DNA of 9,151 nt from Akkermansia sp. (lineage in GTDB: Bacteria > Verrucomicrobiota > Verrucomicrobiia > Verrucomicrobiales > Akkermansiaceae), in contig JAFZGH010000234.1 of the NCBI GenBank assembly GCA_017555465.1, forward strand, positions 1-9,151, read 5' to 3'. Position numbers and translations under genes: made by a program. The notes under the pieces are model-generated. The model was not told the origin of the DNA and ran no database searches. It worked only from the letters and a program-made list of their open reading frames with translations. The number at the start of each line of letters is the position of its first letter. Position 1 is the first letter of the stretch. This document shows, piece after piece, positions 1 through 6,679 of this stretch.

Positions 1-993
1 GGCGGTGCAGATGTTGGAGGTAGCCTTTTCGCGGCGGATGTGCTGCTCGCGGGTCTGGAGGGCCAGGCGGTAGGCGGGCTTGCCGTCCTTATCCACAGAG
101 AGGCCGATGTAGCGGCCGGGCAGCTTACGCTTGAGGGCGTCTGTGCAGGCCATGTAGGCAGCGGCGGGGCCGCCGTAGCCCATGGGGATACCGAAGCGCT
201 GGGTGGTGCCCACGCAGACATCAGCACCAAAAGCACCCGGTTCCTTCAGCACGGTGAGGGCCAGCAGATCGGCCGCCACCACGCAAAGCACCTTGGCGGC
301 GTGGCACTTGGCAAAGAACTCAGTATAATCCTCGATGCTGCCGACGTTGTCCGGGTACTGCACGAGCACACCGGCGAGGGTCGGGATGGAGGCGGGGTCG
401 AAGCTCTTCCAGTCGCCCACAATCAGGTTCACGCCGGTGGTCTCGCAACGGGTGCGGATTACGTCGATGGTCTGCGGGAAGCAGGTGTCTGCCACAAAGA
501 AGGTGTCGCTCTTGCGCTTGGAGTCGATGCAGAGATGCACGGCCTCGGCTGCAGCCGTACCTTCGTCCAGCATGGAGGCATTGGCAATGGGCAGACCGGT
601 AAGCCCGGCAATCATGGTCTGGTAGTTCATGAGCATCTCCAGTCGGCCCTGGGCGATTTCCGGCTGGTAGGGGGTGTAGGCGGTGTACCAGCCCGGGTTC
701 TCATACACATTGCGCTGGATGACAGCGGGCATATAGGTGCCGTAATAACCCTGGCCGATAAGGCTGTGTACGGGCTTGTTGGCGGAAAGCACCTCGCGCA
801 GGGCATCCAGGGCCTCCTGCTCTGCCATGGGGGCGGGCAGGTCGAGCGGGGCTTTCAGGCGGATATCAGCCGGCACGATGGTGTCGGTCATTTCATCCAG
901 GCTGGAGAAACCGATGACCTGGAGCATTTCCTGCAGCTCGGCACCAGTGGAACCCAGGTGGCGGGGAGCAAAGGGAGTCTGTGCGGTAATCAT
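1..993 (-). CDS. gcvP: Glycine dehydrogenase (decarboxylating), P protein of the glycine cleavage system, N-terminal part
   Basis: The frame is open without a stop from the ATG at 993 to the window edge, giving 331 residues of a protein usually about 950 long. The P protein is the PLP enzyme that decarboxylates glycine and passes the aminomethyl group to lipoyl-GcvH. The start reads MITAQTPFAPRHLG, and FAPRHLG close to the N terminus is typical of the long single-chain P protein rather than the split GcvPA/GcvPB form. Further family blocks are visible: GQGYYGTYMPAVIQRN, YTPYQPEIAQGRLE, NASMLDEGTAAAEA, RFGIPMGYGGP, and LQTREQHIRREKATSNICTA at the cut end. The PLP-binding lysine lies in the C-terminal half outside the window. 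The gene follows gcvT and gcvH on the same strand, 77 bases after gcvH, with a terminator-like hairpin in that gap. There is no clear Shine-Dalgarno; the upstream stretch is A-rich. Confidence 0.95.
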   Translation of the reverse strand, partial: MITAQTPFAPRHLGSTGAELQEMLQVIGFSSLDEMTDTIVPADIRLKAPLDLPAPMAEQEALDALREVLSANKPVHSLIGQGYYGTYMPAVIQRNVYENPGWYTAYTPYQPEIAQGRLEMLMNYQTMIAGLTGLPIANASMLDEGTAAAEAVHLCIDSKRKSDTFFVADTCFPQTIDVIRTRCETTGVNLIVGDWKSFDPASIPTLAGVLVQYPDNVGSIEDYTEFFAKCHAAKVLCVVAADLLALTVLKEPGAFGADVCVGTTQRFGIPMGYGGPAAAYMACTDALKRKLPGRYIGLSVDKDGKPAYRLALQTREQHIRREKATSNICTA

Positions 994-1009
994 GATTTTT
1001 TCTTTCGCT

Positions 1010-1015
1010 ATGATA
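1010..1015 (-). promoter_or_regulatory. Possible extended -10 promoter for gcvP
   Basis: On the minus strand the hexamer TATCAT is preceded by TGA, forming an extended -10 (TGnTATCAT), 16 bases before the gcvP ATG. No convincing -35 is seen 17 bases upstream. It lies just downstream of the gcvH-gcvP hairpin, so it could restart transcription for gcvP. The assignment is weak and rests on pattern only. Confidence 0.3.
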
Positions 1016-1019
1016 TCAG

Positions 1020-1061
1020 AAAACAGAAAAGGCCGCATCCCTGCTGTGAGGAATGCGGCCT
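1020..1061 (-). terminator. Intrinsic terminator or attenuator between gcvH and gcvP
   Basis: Read on the minus strand, a 12-bp stem (arms 1050-1061 and 1030-1041, one G-T wobble) with an 8-base loop is followed directly by TTTTCTGTTTT. The T-rich tail is on the gcvP side, so the hairpin acts on transcripts coming from gcvT-gcvH. It could end most transcription after gcvH or lower gcvP expression by partial readthrough. Confidence 0.75.
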
Positions 1062-1070
1062 GAAATCGCT

Positions 1071-1451
1071 TTACTTGCAGAATTCCTCGTAAGCGGCGGC
1101 GTCCATCAGCTCGTCCAGCTCGGAGGGGTCATCAAGCTTGATCTTGCAGATCCAGCCAGCGCCGATGGCATCGGAGTTCACAGTGCCGGGCTCGGCATCC
1201 AGGGCTTCGTTCACCTCTACCACTTCGCCGGAAACCGGGGTGTACACATCGGAGGCGGCCTTCACGGATTCCACCACGGCGATGCTGTCGCCCTTGGAGA
1301 AGGTGTCGCCCACGGAGGGGAGGTCAACGTACACCACATCACCCAGTTCGGACTGGGCGTGGTCGGTGATGCCGAGGGTCACGATGCCGTCAACAACGGG
1401 GCTGATCCACTCGTGCTCTTCAGAGTACTTGTATTCTACGGGATTGCTCAT
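1071..1451 (-). CDS. gcvH: Glycine cleavage system H protein (lipoyl carrier)
   Basis: This 126-residue protein has the normal length for GcvH. It is the lipoylated shuttle that carries the aminomethyl intermediate from GcvP to GcvT and is then reoxidised by the L protein (dihydrolipoamide dehydrogenase, not in the window). The family N terminus YKYSEEHEW is at residues 7-15, and ITDHAQSELGDVVYVDLP at 28-45. The lipoylation site is Lys64 in ESVKAASDVY, followed by the PVSGEVVEVNEAL block. It starts 25 bases after gcvT on the same strand and is almost certainly cotranscribed with it. No Shine-Dalgarno is seen before the ATG at 1451; the preceding bases are C-rich and then AT-rich. The stop is ten bases before the stem of the terminator hairpin. 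Confidence 0.97.
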   Translation of the reverse strand: MSNPVEYKYSEEHEWISPVVDGIVTLGITDHAQSELGDVVYVDLPSVGDTFSKGDSIAVVESVKAASDVYTPVSGEVVEVNEALDAEPGTVNSDAIGAGWICKIKLDDPSELDELMDAAAYEEFCK

Positions 1452-1476
1452 AGTATGCTAATGGGGGGATTGAGAT

Positions 1477-2559
1477 TTACTTTTTAAGGAAGGGTTTCTT
1501 GACGATGATGGCGGGAACGGCCTTGTTGCGGACAATGATGTTCACCTCAGTACCGACCTTGCCGAGGGCGGCGGGAACATAGGCCATGCCGATGCCCTTG
1601 CCCAGTGAGGGAGAAAGAACGCCGCTGCACAGCTCGCCCAGGGGCGTGCCGTCCGGCAGCTGCACTTCGTAACCGTGGCGGGGCGGTGCACCCTTGCCGG
1701 TGTATTCAATGGCCACCAGGGCGGTGGGGCGGCCCTCTGCCTTCTGGGCGCGAAGCACATCCACACCGATGAATTCCTTGGTCAGGTCGCAGCACCAGGA
1801 GAGGCCGGCTTCAAGCGGGGTCTTCTCCGGGGAGAGGTCGCTGCCGTTCAGAGAGTAGCACATTTCGAGGCGCAGGCTGTCGCGGGCACCCAGGCCGCAG
1901 GGCTTGGCGCCGCATTCCATGACCTTCTCGAACCACTTGACGCCCTGCTCTGCCGGGCAGAAGAATTCGTAGCCGTTTTCGCCGGTGTAACCGGTGCGGC
2001 ACACCACCACGGCATCGCCGTCGCATTCAAACATGAGGATACCGTTGCGCACGGGAAGCTGCACACCGGGGCAAAGCTTGGCGAACACCTCCTCGCAGGC
2101 GGGGCCCTGCACTGCCAGGCCCACATACTCCGCGCTCTTGTTCACCAGGGAAATACCCTCAGGCTTGTGAGCGGTAAGCCAGGCGTAGTCCTCATCAATC
2201 ATGGAGGCATTCACCACCACAAAGAAGTTATCCTTGCCCAGCTGGTAGATGATGAGGTCATCAATGACGCCGCCCTTTTCGTTCAGCATGATGGAGTACT
2301 GGCCCATGCCGTCCACCAGTTTGTTCAGATTGTTGGTGAACATGGAGTTAAGCCACTCCGTAGTCCCCTCACCGCTGACCAGGAACTGGCCCATGTGGGA
2401 GATATCAAACACACCGCAGGCGCTGCGCACGGTGTTGTGCTCATCAATAATACCCGTGTACTGCACAGGCATGTTCCACCCTGCAAAGGGTACCATCTTG
2501 GCTCCGAGAGCCACGTGCTTATCACACAAAGGCGTGCACTTGATAGATTCGGCGTTCAT
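1477..2559 (-). CDS. gcvT: Aminomethyltransferase, T protein of the glycine cleavage system
   Basis: With the start at 2559 the product has 360 residues, close to the usual length. It transfers the methylene carbon from aminomethyl-lipoyl GcvH to tetrahydrofolate and releases ammonia. Family motifs are TPLCDKHVALGAKMVPFAGW (residues 9-28), FDISHMGQ (51-58), GGVIDDL (96-102, containing the expected catalytic Asp near 101), RTGYTGENGYE (188-198) and GLGARDSLRLE (222-232). An in-frame ATG at 2598 would add 13 residues, and another at 2571 would add four. I reject both: the ATG at 2571 lies inside the -10 hexamer and the one at 2598 overlaps the -35 of the promoter found here, and the conserved N terminus needs neither. 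It is first in the gcvT-gcvH-gcvP order. No glycine riboswitch fits in the very short leader. Confidence 0.95.
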   Translation of the reverse strand: MNAESIKCTPLCDKHVALGAKMVPFAGWNMPVQYTGIIDEHNTVRSACGVFDISHMGQFLVSGEGTTEWLNSMFTNNLNKLVDGMGQYSIMLNEKGGVIDDLIIYQLGKDNFFVVVNASMIDEDYAWLTAHKPEGISLVNKSAEYVGLAVQGPACEEVFAKLCPGVQLPVRNGILMFECDGDAVVVCRTGYTGENGYEFFCPAEQGVKWFEKVMECGAKPCGLGARDSLRLEMCYSLNGSDLSPEKTPLEAGLSWCCDLTKEFIGVDVLRAQKAEGRPTALVAIEYTGKGAPPRHGYEVQLPDGTPLGELCSGVLSPSLGKGIGMAYVPAALGKVGTEVNIIVRNKAVPAIIVKKPFLKK

Positions 2560-2569
2560 ACTATCCCGC

Positions 2570-2598
2570 ATTGTACTCCCCCGGAAAAATCGCGTCAA
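2570..2598 (-). promoter_or_regulatory. Sigma70-like promoter for gcvT-gcvH
   Basis: On the minus strand, -35 TTGACG (2593-2598) and -10 TACAAT (2570-2575) are separated by exactly 17 bases. The -10 ends ten bases before the gcvT ATG at 2559, so transcription would begin only about 3-4 bases before the start codon. This supports the 2559 start. Confidence 0.65.
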
Positions 2599-2631
2599 GC
2601 ATCCATCCTGACAGATGACCCACTTTTCCGG
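2581..2631. repeat. Inverted repeat CCGGAAAA / TTTTCCGG in the gcvT-pit intergenic region
   Basis: The left arm CCGGAAAA (2581-2588) lies within the spacer of the gcvT promoter, and the right arm TTTTCCGG (2624-2631) lies about 58 bases before the pit -35 box. The arms match perfectly over 8 bp. A match of this size could arise by chance in a region this long. It is noted as a possible two-site operator, not as an established one. Confidence 0.25.
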
Positions 2632-2688
2632 AATAATGACACAACAGCCGTTTCTTTTGTGACAATTTCGCCAGATTAGGGAATTTTC

Positions 2689-2717
2689 TTGTAATTGCCA
2701 TGCCGAAATGGTAGAGT
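2689..2717 (+). promoter_or_regulatory. Sigma70-like promoter for the phosphate transporter gene
   Basis: The -35 is TTGTAA (2689-2694) and the -10 is TAGAGT (2712-2717), with a 17-base spacer. TGG directly precedes the -10, giving an extended -10 pattern. The predicted transcript would start about 7-9 bases before the ATG at 2732, with no room for a normal ribosome binding site. Confidence 0.55.
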
Positions 2718-2731
2718 CAACTTAACTCTAT

Positions 2732-4942
2732 ATGGACACGACATACTACGTGATTTACGGTATGCTTCTGCTGCTGTCAGTCTTCGGTCTGGTGGTAGGC
2801 GTAAGCAATGACGCATGCAACTTCCTGAATTCCTCCATCGGCAGCAAATCCGGCACCTACACGGGCGCAGTAGCCGTGGCCGCCATCGGTGTGCTGCTGG
2901 GTGCCTCATTCTCCAGCGGCATGATGGAGATTGCCCGCAGTGGTGTATTCATCCCGAGCATGTTCAGCTTCCATGAAGTAATGCTGCTTTTCCTGGCAGT
3001 CATGGTGGCTAATGTGATTCTGCTGGACATTTTCAACACACTGGGTCTGCCCACTTCCACCACGGTTTCCCTCATCTTCGCCTTGTTGGGCTCTGCCCTC
3101 GGCATGGCCTACTTCAACATCGGAGACGGCCCCGGTTCCCTGGCAGACTACATCAACACCGATAAGGTATTCTTCATCGTCTCCGGCATTTTCTGCTCGG
3201 TGGCCATTGCCTTTACGGTGGGTACAGTAGTCATGTGGTTCTCCCGCCTGCTCTACACCTTCCACTACCAGCGCATGTACCGCCTCATCGGCCCGTTATG
3301 GTGCGGCTTCGCCTTCACCGCCATCACCTACTTTGCCGTGTTCAAGGGGCTCAAGACCAGCCCGGTCATGAAGGGCGAATTCATGGATATGGTGGATGCC
3401 AACCTGGGTCTGGCCATTGCCATCGCCTTTGTGGGCTGGACCATCATCGCAGCCGTGCTGCAATACGGACTCAGGATTAACACGCTGCGCATCACCGTAC
3501 TCGCCGGCACTGGCGCACTGGCTCTCGCCTTCGCCGGTAACGACCTGGTGAACTTCATCGGCGTGTTCATGGCCTCCCAGACCTCCATGGAACTGGCGGA
3601 GGCACACCTGGCCGCCGGTGGCGACCTGGCCACCTTCAAGATGGGTGGCCTGGCCGATGTGCAGCAGCAGGTGAACATGCTCTGGCTGGTGGCTGCCGGT
3701 CTGGTCATGGTCACCACGCTCTTCTTCTCCAAGAAAGCCCGCAAGGTAACGGAAACCGAGCTCAAGCTCTCCTCTGCCAACACCGGCAAGGAACGCTTCG
3801 GTTCCTGCAGCGCCGCCCGCACCATGGTGCGTTACACGCTCAACACCAAGCGATTCTTCGAACGCATCACCCCCATGAGCGTTCAGAACTTCATCTCCAG
3901 GCGCTTTGCTCCGCTGGCCCCGGAGGAAGAAACAGGCGCCATTTATGACCAGGTGCGCGGCTCCGTGAACCTCACCGTCTCTGCCCTGCTCATCTCCGTG
4001 GCCACCAACCTGCAGCTGCCTCTTTCCACCACCTACGTAACCTTCATGGTGGCCATGGGCTCCTCCCTGGCAGACCGTGCCTGGGGACGCGACAGCGCTG
4101 TGTACCGCATCACCGGCGTACTCACCGTCATCGGCGGCTGGTTCCTCACCGCCCTGGCAGCCAGTCTTGCCGCCTTTGTGGTGGCCATCGTCATGGCCTA
4201 CGGCGGTTTCTGGGGCATGGTGACCATGCTGGTCATAGCCGGCGCCATCCTCATCAAATCCACCTTCTTCACCAACAGCGCCAAAGAGGAAATCCGGCTC
4301 ATCAACATGCACAGCGATGCCGCCGTCAAGGATTTCGGCAAGGCTGCCAGCGGACGCCTCGGCCGCATGGTCGGCATCTATAACGCCATGGTCAAAGCCC
4401 TGCTGGATGAAGACCGCGAAGCCCTGAAGCGCCTGCGCAAGAAGAGCCGCACCCTGAAGCGCGACCTCGAAGTGCTGCGCGAAAACGAAGTGCTGCCCAC
4501 CCTGCGCACCCTGCCCAAGGAACTGGCAGACCGCGGCCAGCTGGTGTTCCGCATCACGGAAATCTCGCTCAACACCTGCGAGCGCCTGCTCACCCTGGTG
4601 AAGGCAAGCTACAACCACATCGACAACAACCACCAGGGGCTCAGCAAGGAACAGGGCGATGACCTGCTCGCCCTCACCAACAAGATTGGCCGCTTCTACC
4701 CGGATCTGACCGACATGCTCAAGGCTGGCAACTTTGCCGGCATTGACGCCCTGCTGGAAGACCGAGACCAGCTCAGCGAGGACTTTGCCGACTGCATTAC
4801 CCGCCATCTCATGCACAACACCACGGATGAAAGCGGCATGCGCAACGGCATTCTTTACCTGACCCTGCTCAACGAAACGCGAGCCATGATCAGCCATGCC
4901 TTCGCCCTCATCGAGCGAGTCAAGGAAGTATACGAAGATTAA
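2732..4942 (+). CDS. PiT-family inorganic phosphate transporter with C-terminal PhoU-like domain
   Basis: This 736-residue inner-membrane protein probably imports phosphate by cation symport. The PiT fold carries two inverted signatures: VSNDACNFLNSSIGSKSGTY at residues 24-43 and FAGNDLVNFIGV at 267-278. The paired LGLPTSTT (104-111) and LQLPLSTTYVT (428-438) motifs are also present. About a dozen hydrophobic segments lie between residues 5 and 512, with a hydrophilic insert at about 334-405. From about 515 to 736 the protein is soluble, charged and helical, with a coiled-coil-like stretch near 555-585. This part resembles PhoU/DUF47 regulators, which often sit in a separate gene beside pit. 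The layout matches the long PiT proteins known from Bacteroidetes-like bacteria. The gene is divergent from gcvT and ends at its own terminator. No pho-box was recognised. The substrate is inferred from the family. Confidence 0.9.
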   Translation: MDTTYYVIYGMLLLLSVFGLVVGVSNDACNFLNSSIGSKSGTYTGAVAVAAIGVLLGASFSSGMMEIARSGVFIPSMFSFHEVMLLFLAVMVANVILLDIFNTLGLPTSTTVSLIFALLGSALGMAYFNIGDGPGSLADYINTDKVFFIVSGIFCSVAIAFTVGTVVMWFSRLLYTFHYQRMYRLIGPLWCGFAFTAITYFAVFKGLKTSPVMKGEFMDMVDANLGLAIAIAFVGWTIIAAVLQYGLRINTLRITVLAGTGALALAFAGNDLVNFIGVFMASQTSMELAEAHLAAGGDLATFKMGGLADVQQQVNMLWLVAAGLVMVTTLFFSKKARKVTETELKLSSANTGKERFGSCSAARTMVRYTLNTKRFFERITPMSVQNFISRRFAPLAPEEETGAIYDQVRGSVNLTVSALLISVATNLQLPLSTTYVTFMVAMGSSLADRAWGRDSAVYRITGVLTVIGGWFLTALAASLAAFVVAIVMAYGGFWGMVTMLVIAGAILIKSTFFTNSAKEEIRLINMHSDAAVKDFGKAASGRLGRMVGIYNAMVKALLDEDREALKRLRKKSRTLKRDLEVLRENEVLPTLRTLPKELADRGQLVFRITEISLNTCERLLTLVKASYNHIDNNHQGLSKEQGDDLLALTNKIGRFYPDLTDMLKAGNFAGIDALLEDRDQLSEDFADCITRHLMHNTTDESGMRNGILYLTLLNETRAMISHAFALIERVKEVYED

Positions 4943-4959
4943 AATCTCACGTTCCTTTT

Positions 4960-4992
4960 CCCTCCGATGCTCCGGCATCGGAGGGCTTTTTT
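4960..4992 (+). terminator. Intrinsic terminator after the phosphate transporter
   Basis: A perfect 11-bp stem (4960-4970 and 4975-4985) with a TCCG loop is followed by C and a run of six T, then GTTT. It lies 17 bases after the transporter stop codon and should separate it from the downstream kinase-like/GT10 unit. Confidence 0.92.
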
Positions 4993-5012
4993 GTTTAAAG
5001 AGCCGAATATGC

Positions 5013-5040
5013 TTGTATTTCCAACAAAATCCTGCATAAT
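5013..5040 (+). promoter_or_regulatory. Sigma70-like promoter for the kinase-like/GT10 unit
   Basis: The -35 TTGTAT (5013-5018) and -10 CATAAT (5035-5040) have a 16-base spacer. Only six bases separate the -10 from the ATG at 5047, so the predicted transcript starts at or within one base of the start codon and would be leaderless. Confidence 0.5.
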
Positions 5041-5046
5041 AAGACC

Positions 5047-5610
5047 ATGCTTCGGTTGGAACATTTTCTTGGCAAAGGCGCAACCCGTCTCTGTTTCTAC
5101 CATCCTGAAACGCCGGATAAATGCGTCAAAGTAGCCATGCGGCACAAAAACATTCCGCAGCTGCAACAGGAGCTGGAGGCAGTAAAAGCGTGTCGCTCCG
5201 CTTTGAATACCTACCTGCCCACCTATCATGATGAGCTTGTAGAAACATCTTTGGGGCCGGGCATTGTATGTGAGATTATAAAAGATGACAATGGCCAGGT
5301 GTCGCCTTCCCTCAACGGATTCGTCAGAACAAACCGCCTGAACAAACGCATGGTGGCGCAAATCGCCATCTTTGCCAAAAACATTCTGGAAAACAGGATT
5401 CCTCTGTACGATTTCAATCCGGAAAACTTCGTTATTCAGCAGAAAAACGGCCGATATATACTGCGCTTTACCGATCTCAAAACTTACAATCGATACAAAC
5501 CGTGGACATACCTCGGACTGGAACGCCTTATCCCGGCCATTTCTATGCATATCGTCCAACGCCGTCTCAGACGCCTCATGGCATGGGCTGAAAGCCATGC
5601 TGAAAAATAA
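5047..5610 (+). CDS. YrbL-like protein with a protein-kinase-like fold
   Basis: This 187-residue protein resembles the small PhoP-network protein YrbL, whose biochemical role is not established. Kinase-fold landmarks are visible in order: a glycine-rich loop LGKGATRLCF (residues 8-17), a likely ATP lysine K28 in CVKVA, an acidic helix at 39-46 with candidate partner E42 or E44, a hinge-like GIVCEII (72-78), a catalytic-loop-like YDFNPENFVI (121-130) with D122 and N127, and a DFG-position FTDLK with D143. The histidine of the classical HRD motif is replaced by tyrosine. The C terminus is basic (residues 171-177). There is no signal peptide, so it is probably cytoplasmic or membrane-peripheral. 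It starts 26 bases upstream of a GT10 glycosyltransferase and is probably cotranscribed with it. A sugar or lipid kinase acting on a surface glycan is possible by analogy with WaaP-like enzymes, but this is inference. Its GC is lower than that of the flanking genes. Confidence 0.75.
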   Translation: MLRLEHFLGKGATRLCFYHPETPDKCVKVAMRHKNIPQLQQELEAVKACRSALNTYLPTYHDELVETSLGPGIVCEIIKDDNGQVSPSLNGFVRTNRLNKRMVAQIAIFAKNILENRIPLYDFNPENFVIQQKNGRYILRFTDLKTYNRYKPWTYLGLERLIPAISMHIVQRRLRRLMAWAESHAEK

Positions 5611-5636
5611 CATCCAATTTTTATTCCCGCAACATC

Positions 5637-6596
5637 ATGAACGAAATTCATCTTATCGACTGTACCGACCTCAAGAATTTCTTGCACAAGCATTTTCCAA
5701 TCATTGACATTCCTCTCAAGGAAGAGGAGCATGCAGATTTCATCCTGAGCGATACATTCACTCCACACATCGACTATTTCAAAGGAGTCCGCATCCTCTA
5801 TACAGGCGAAAACCACCCCATTGACCTGAATCGGTTTGATTATTGCCTGACCCACGAATTCCGGGAAGATGACCGCTGCCACCGCTTCCCCTACTGGATG
5901 CTGCATTGCCTGATTCACTTCCCGAAATTTCAACAGCCGCTGCTTACCCCCCGCTCCATCACAGCAGAAGAGCTGGTGGCCCAGCAACGTGACTTCTGCG
6001 CGTTTGTATGTCGCAACCCCAAGGGAAAAGAGCGCAATTCCATGGTACGCCATCTCAATCAGCAACGCAAAGTAAGCTGCGGCGGCCCATTCATGAATAA
6101 CATTGGCTACCTTGTTCCCAAGGGATATGACGCCAAGCAGCAATTCCTCAGCAAACACTATTTCACAGTCGCGTACGAAAACGAATCAGCCCCAGGCTAT
6201 CAGACAGAAAAGATTGTTGATGCCTTTCTGGCTAACAGCATTCCCATTTACTGGGGCAGCAAACGGGTCGCAGAGGAATTCAACCCCAAAGCCTATATCA
6301 ACGCTCACGACTTCCGCTCCGAAAAAGCACTCATCGGGCACATTATGGAGCTGTTGAAATCACCGGAAGAAATGGCCGCCATGCTCAGTCAGCCCGTGCT
6401 GCAGGATCCGGATGTATTTAAAAAGGCAGAACAAGAACTCATCGACTTCTTTGCCCGTATCTTCGAGCGCGGTCCGGGCGCGATCCAACGCACCCCCATG
6501 CAGAGATTCCTAGGTGTAGCATCCCGTTATTACGGGCATGGATTGTTCCGCACCATCCGCTACACTATTCGCCGCATGAAAGGAGAATACAAGTAA
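5637..6596 (+). CDS. GT10-family glycosyltransferase, probable alpha-1,3-fucosyltransferase
   Basis: The 319-residue product carries the hallmark GT10 donor-site block YENESAPGYQTEKIVDAF at residues 180-197, followed by IPIYWGS (202-208). E191-K192 sit at the position of the conserved EK pair. An N-terminal block, YTGENHPIDLNRFDYCLTHE at 55-74, matches the GEN...FDY region of Helicobacter pylori enzymes. Family members transfer fucose from GDP-fucose onto GlcNAc-containing acceptors, making Lewis-type structures. Acceptor and linkage cannot be read from the sequence. The C-terminal 30 residues are rich in Arg/Lys and aromatics and could bind the inner membrane face. H. pylori-type heptad repeats are absent. 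It is the second gene of a two-gene unit with the YrbL-like kinase and ends before a bidirectional terminator. No Shine-Dalgarno is seen. GC is lower than in the neighbouring housekeeping genes (about 43% in the line at 5701), so acquisition by transfer is possible. Confidence 0.85.
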   Translation: MNEIHLIDCTDLKNFLHKHFPIIDIPLKEEEHADFILSDTFTPHIDYFKGVRILYTGENHPIDLNRFDYCLTHEFREDDRCHRFPYWMLHCLIHFPKFQQPLLTPRSITAEELVAQQRDFCAFVCRNPKGKERNSMVRHLNQQRKVSCGGPFMNNIGYLVPKGYDAKQQFLSKHYFTVAYENESAPGYQTEKIVDAFLANSIPIYWGSKRVAEEFNPKAYINAHDFRSEKALIGHIMELLKSPEEMAAMLSQPVLQDPDVFKKAEQELIDFFARIFERGPGAIQRTPMQRFLGVASRYYGHGLFRTIRYTIRRMKGEYK

Positions 6597-6606
6597 AGCG
6601 GCACAT

Positions 6607-6621
6607 CCCCCCCCAAAAAAA
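6607..6621. repeat. Homopolymer tract C8 then A7
   Basis: Eight C are followed directly by seven A, 10 bases after the GT10 stop codon. The A run forms the outer part of the terminator stem. It lies outside any reading frame, so a length change would not shift translation. Confidence 0.6.
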
Positions 6622-6653
6622 GCAACTGCCGGCAATCCGGCAGTTGCTTTTTT
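6615..6653. terminator. Bidirectional intrinsic terminator between the convergent GT10 and surA-like genes
   Basis: A perfect 11-bp GC-rich stem (6622-6632 and 6637-6647) with a CAAT loop is flanked by A7 on the left and T6 on the right. It therefore has a U-tract in both transcription directions. It serves the plus-strand GT10 unit and the minus-strand surA-like gene, whose stop is at 6680. Confidence 0.93.
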
Positions 6654-6679
6654 ATTACAAACGAGATTCAGAAGAATCA

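Noticed and set aside
40..1092. 350-codon open frame on the plus strand over gcvP
   Set aside because: The minus strand encodes an uninterrupted P protein with strong family blocks. The plus-strand frame is an antisense shadow and runs through the gcvH-gcvP terminator.
1477..2571. Alternative gcvT starts at 2598 or 2571
   Set aside because: The ATG at 2571 overlaps the -10 hexamer and the one at 2598 overlaps the -35, so neither would be on the transcript from the promoter found here. The family N terminus is complete from 2559.
2609..2664. Three TGACA motifs (2609, 2637, 2660) before the pit promoter
   Set aside because: Five-base matches at uneven spacing (28 and 23) are expected by chance and do not match a pho-box or other known operator.
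2560..2731. Glycine riboswitch upstream of gcvT
   Set aside because: Glycine riboswitches often precede gcvT, but the predicted transcript begins only a few bases before the start codon and no aptamer-like paired core is visible.
3296..5083. Long open frame of 595 codons on the minus strand, antisense to the phosphate transporter
   Set aside because: The plus strand encodes a clear PiT protein with all family motifs. The antisense product is Gly/His/Val-rich without recognisable domains, which is typical of shadow frames in GC-rich genes.
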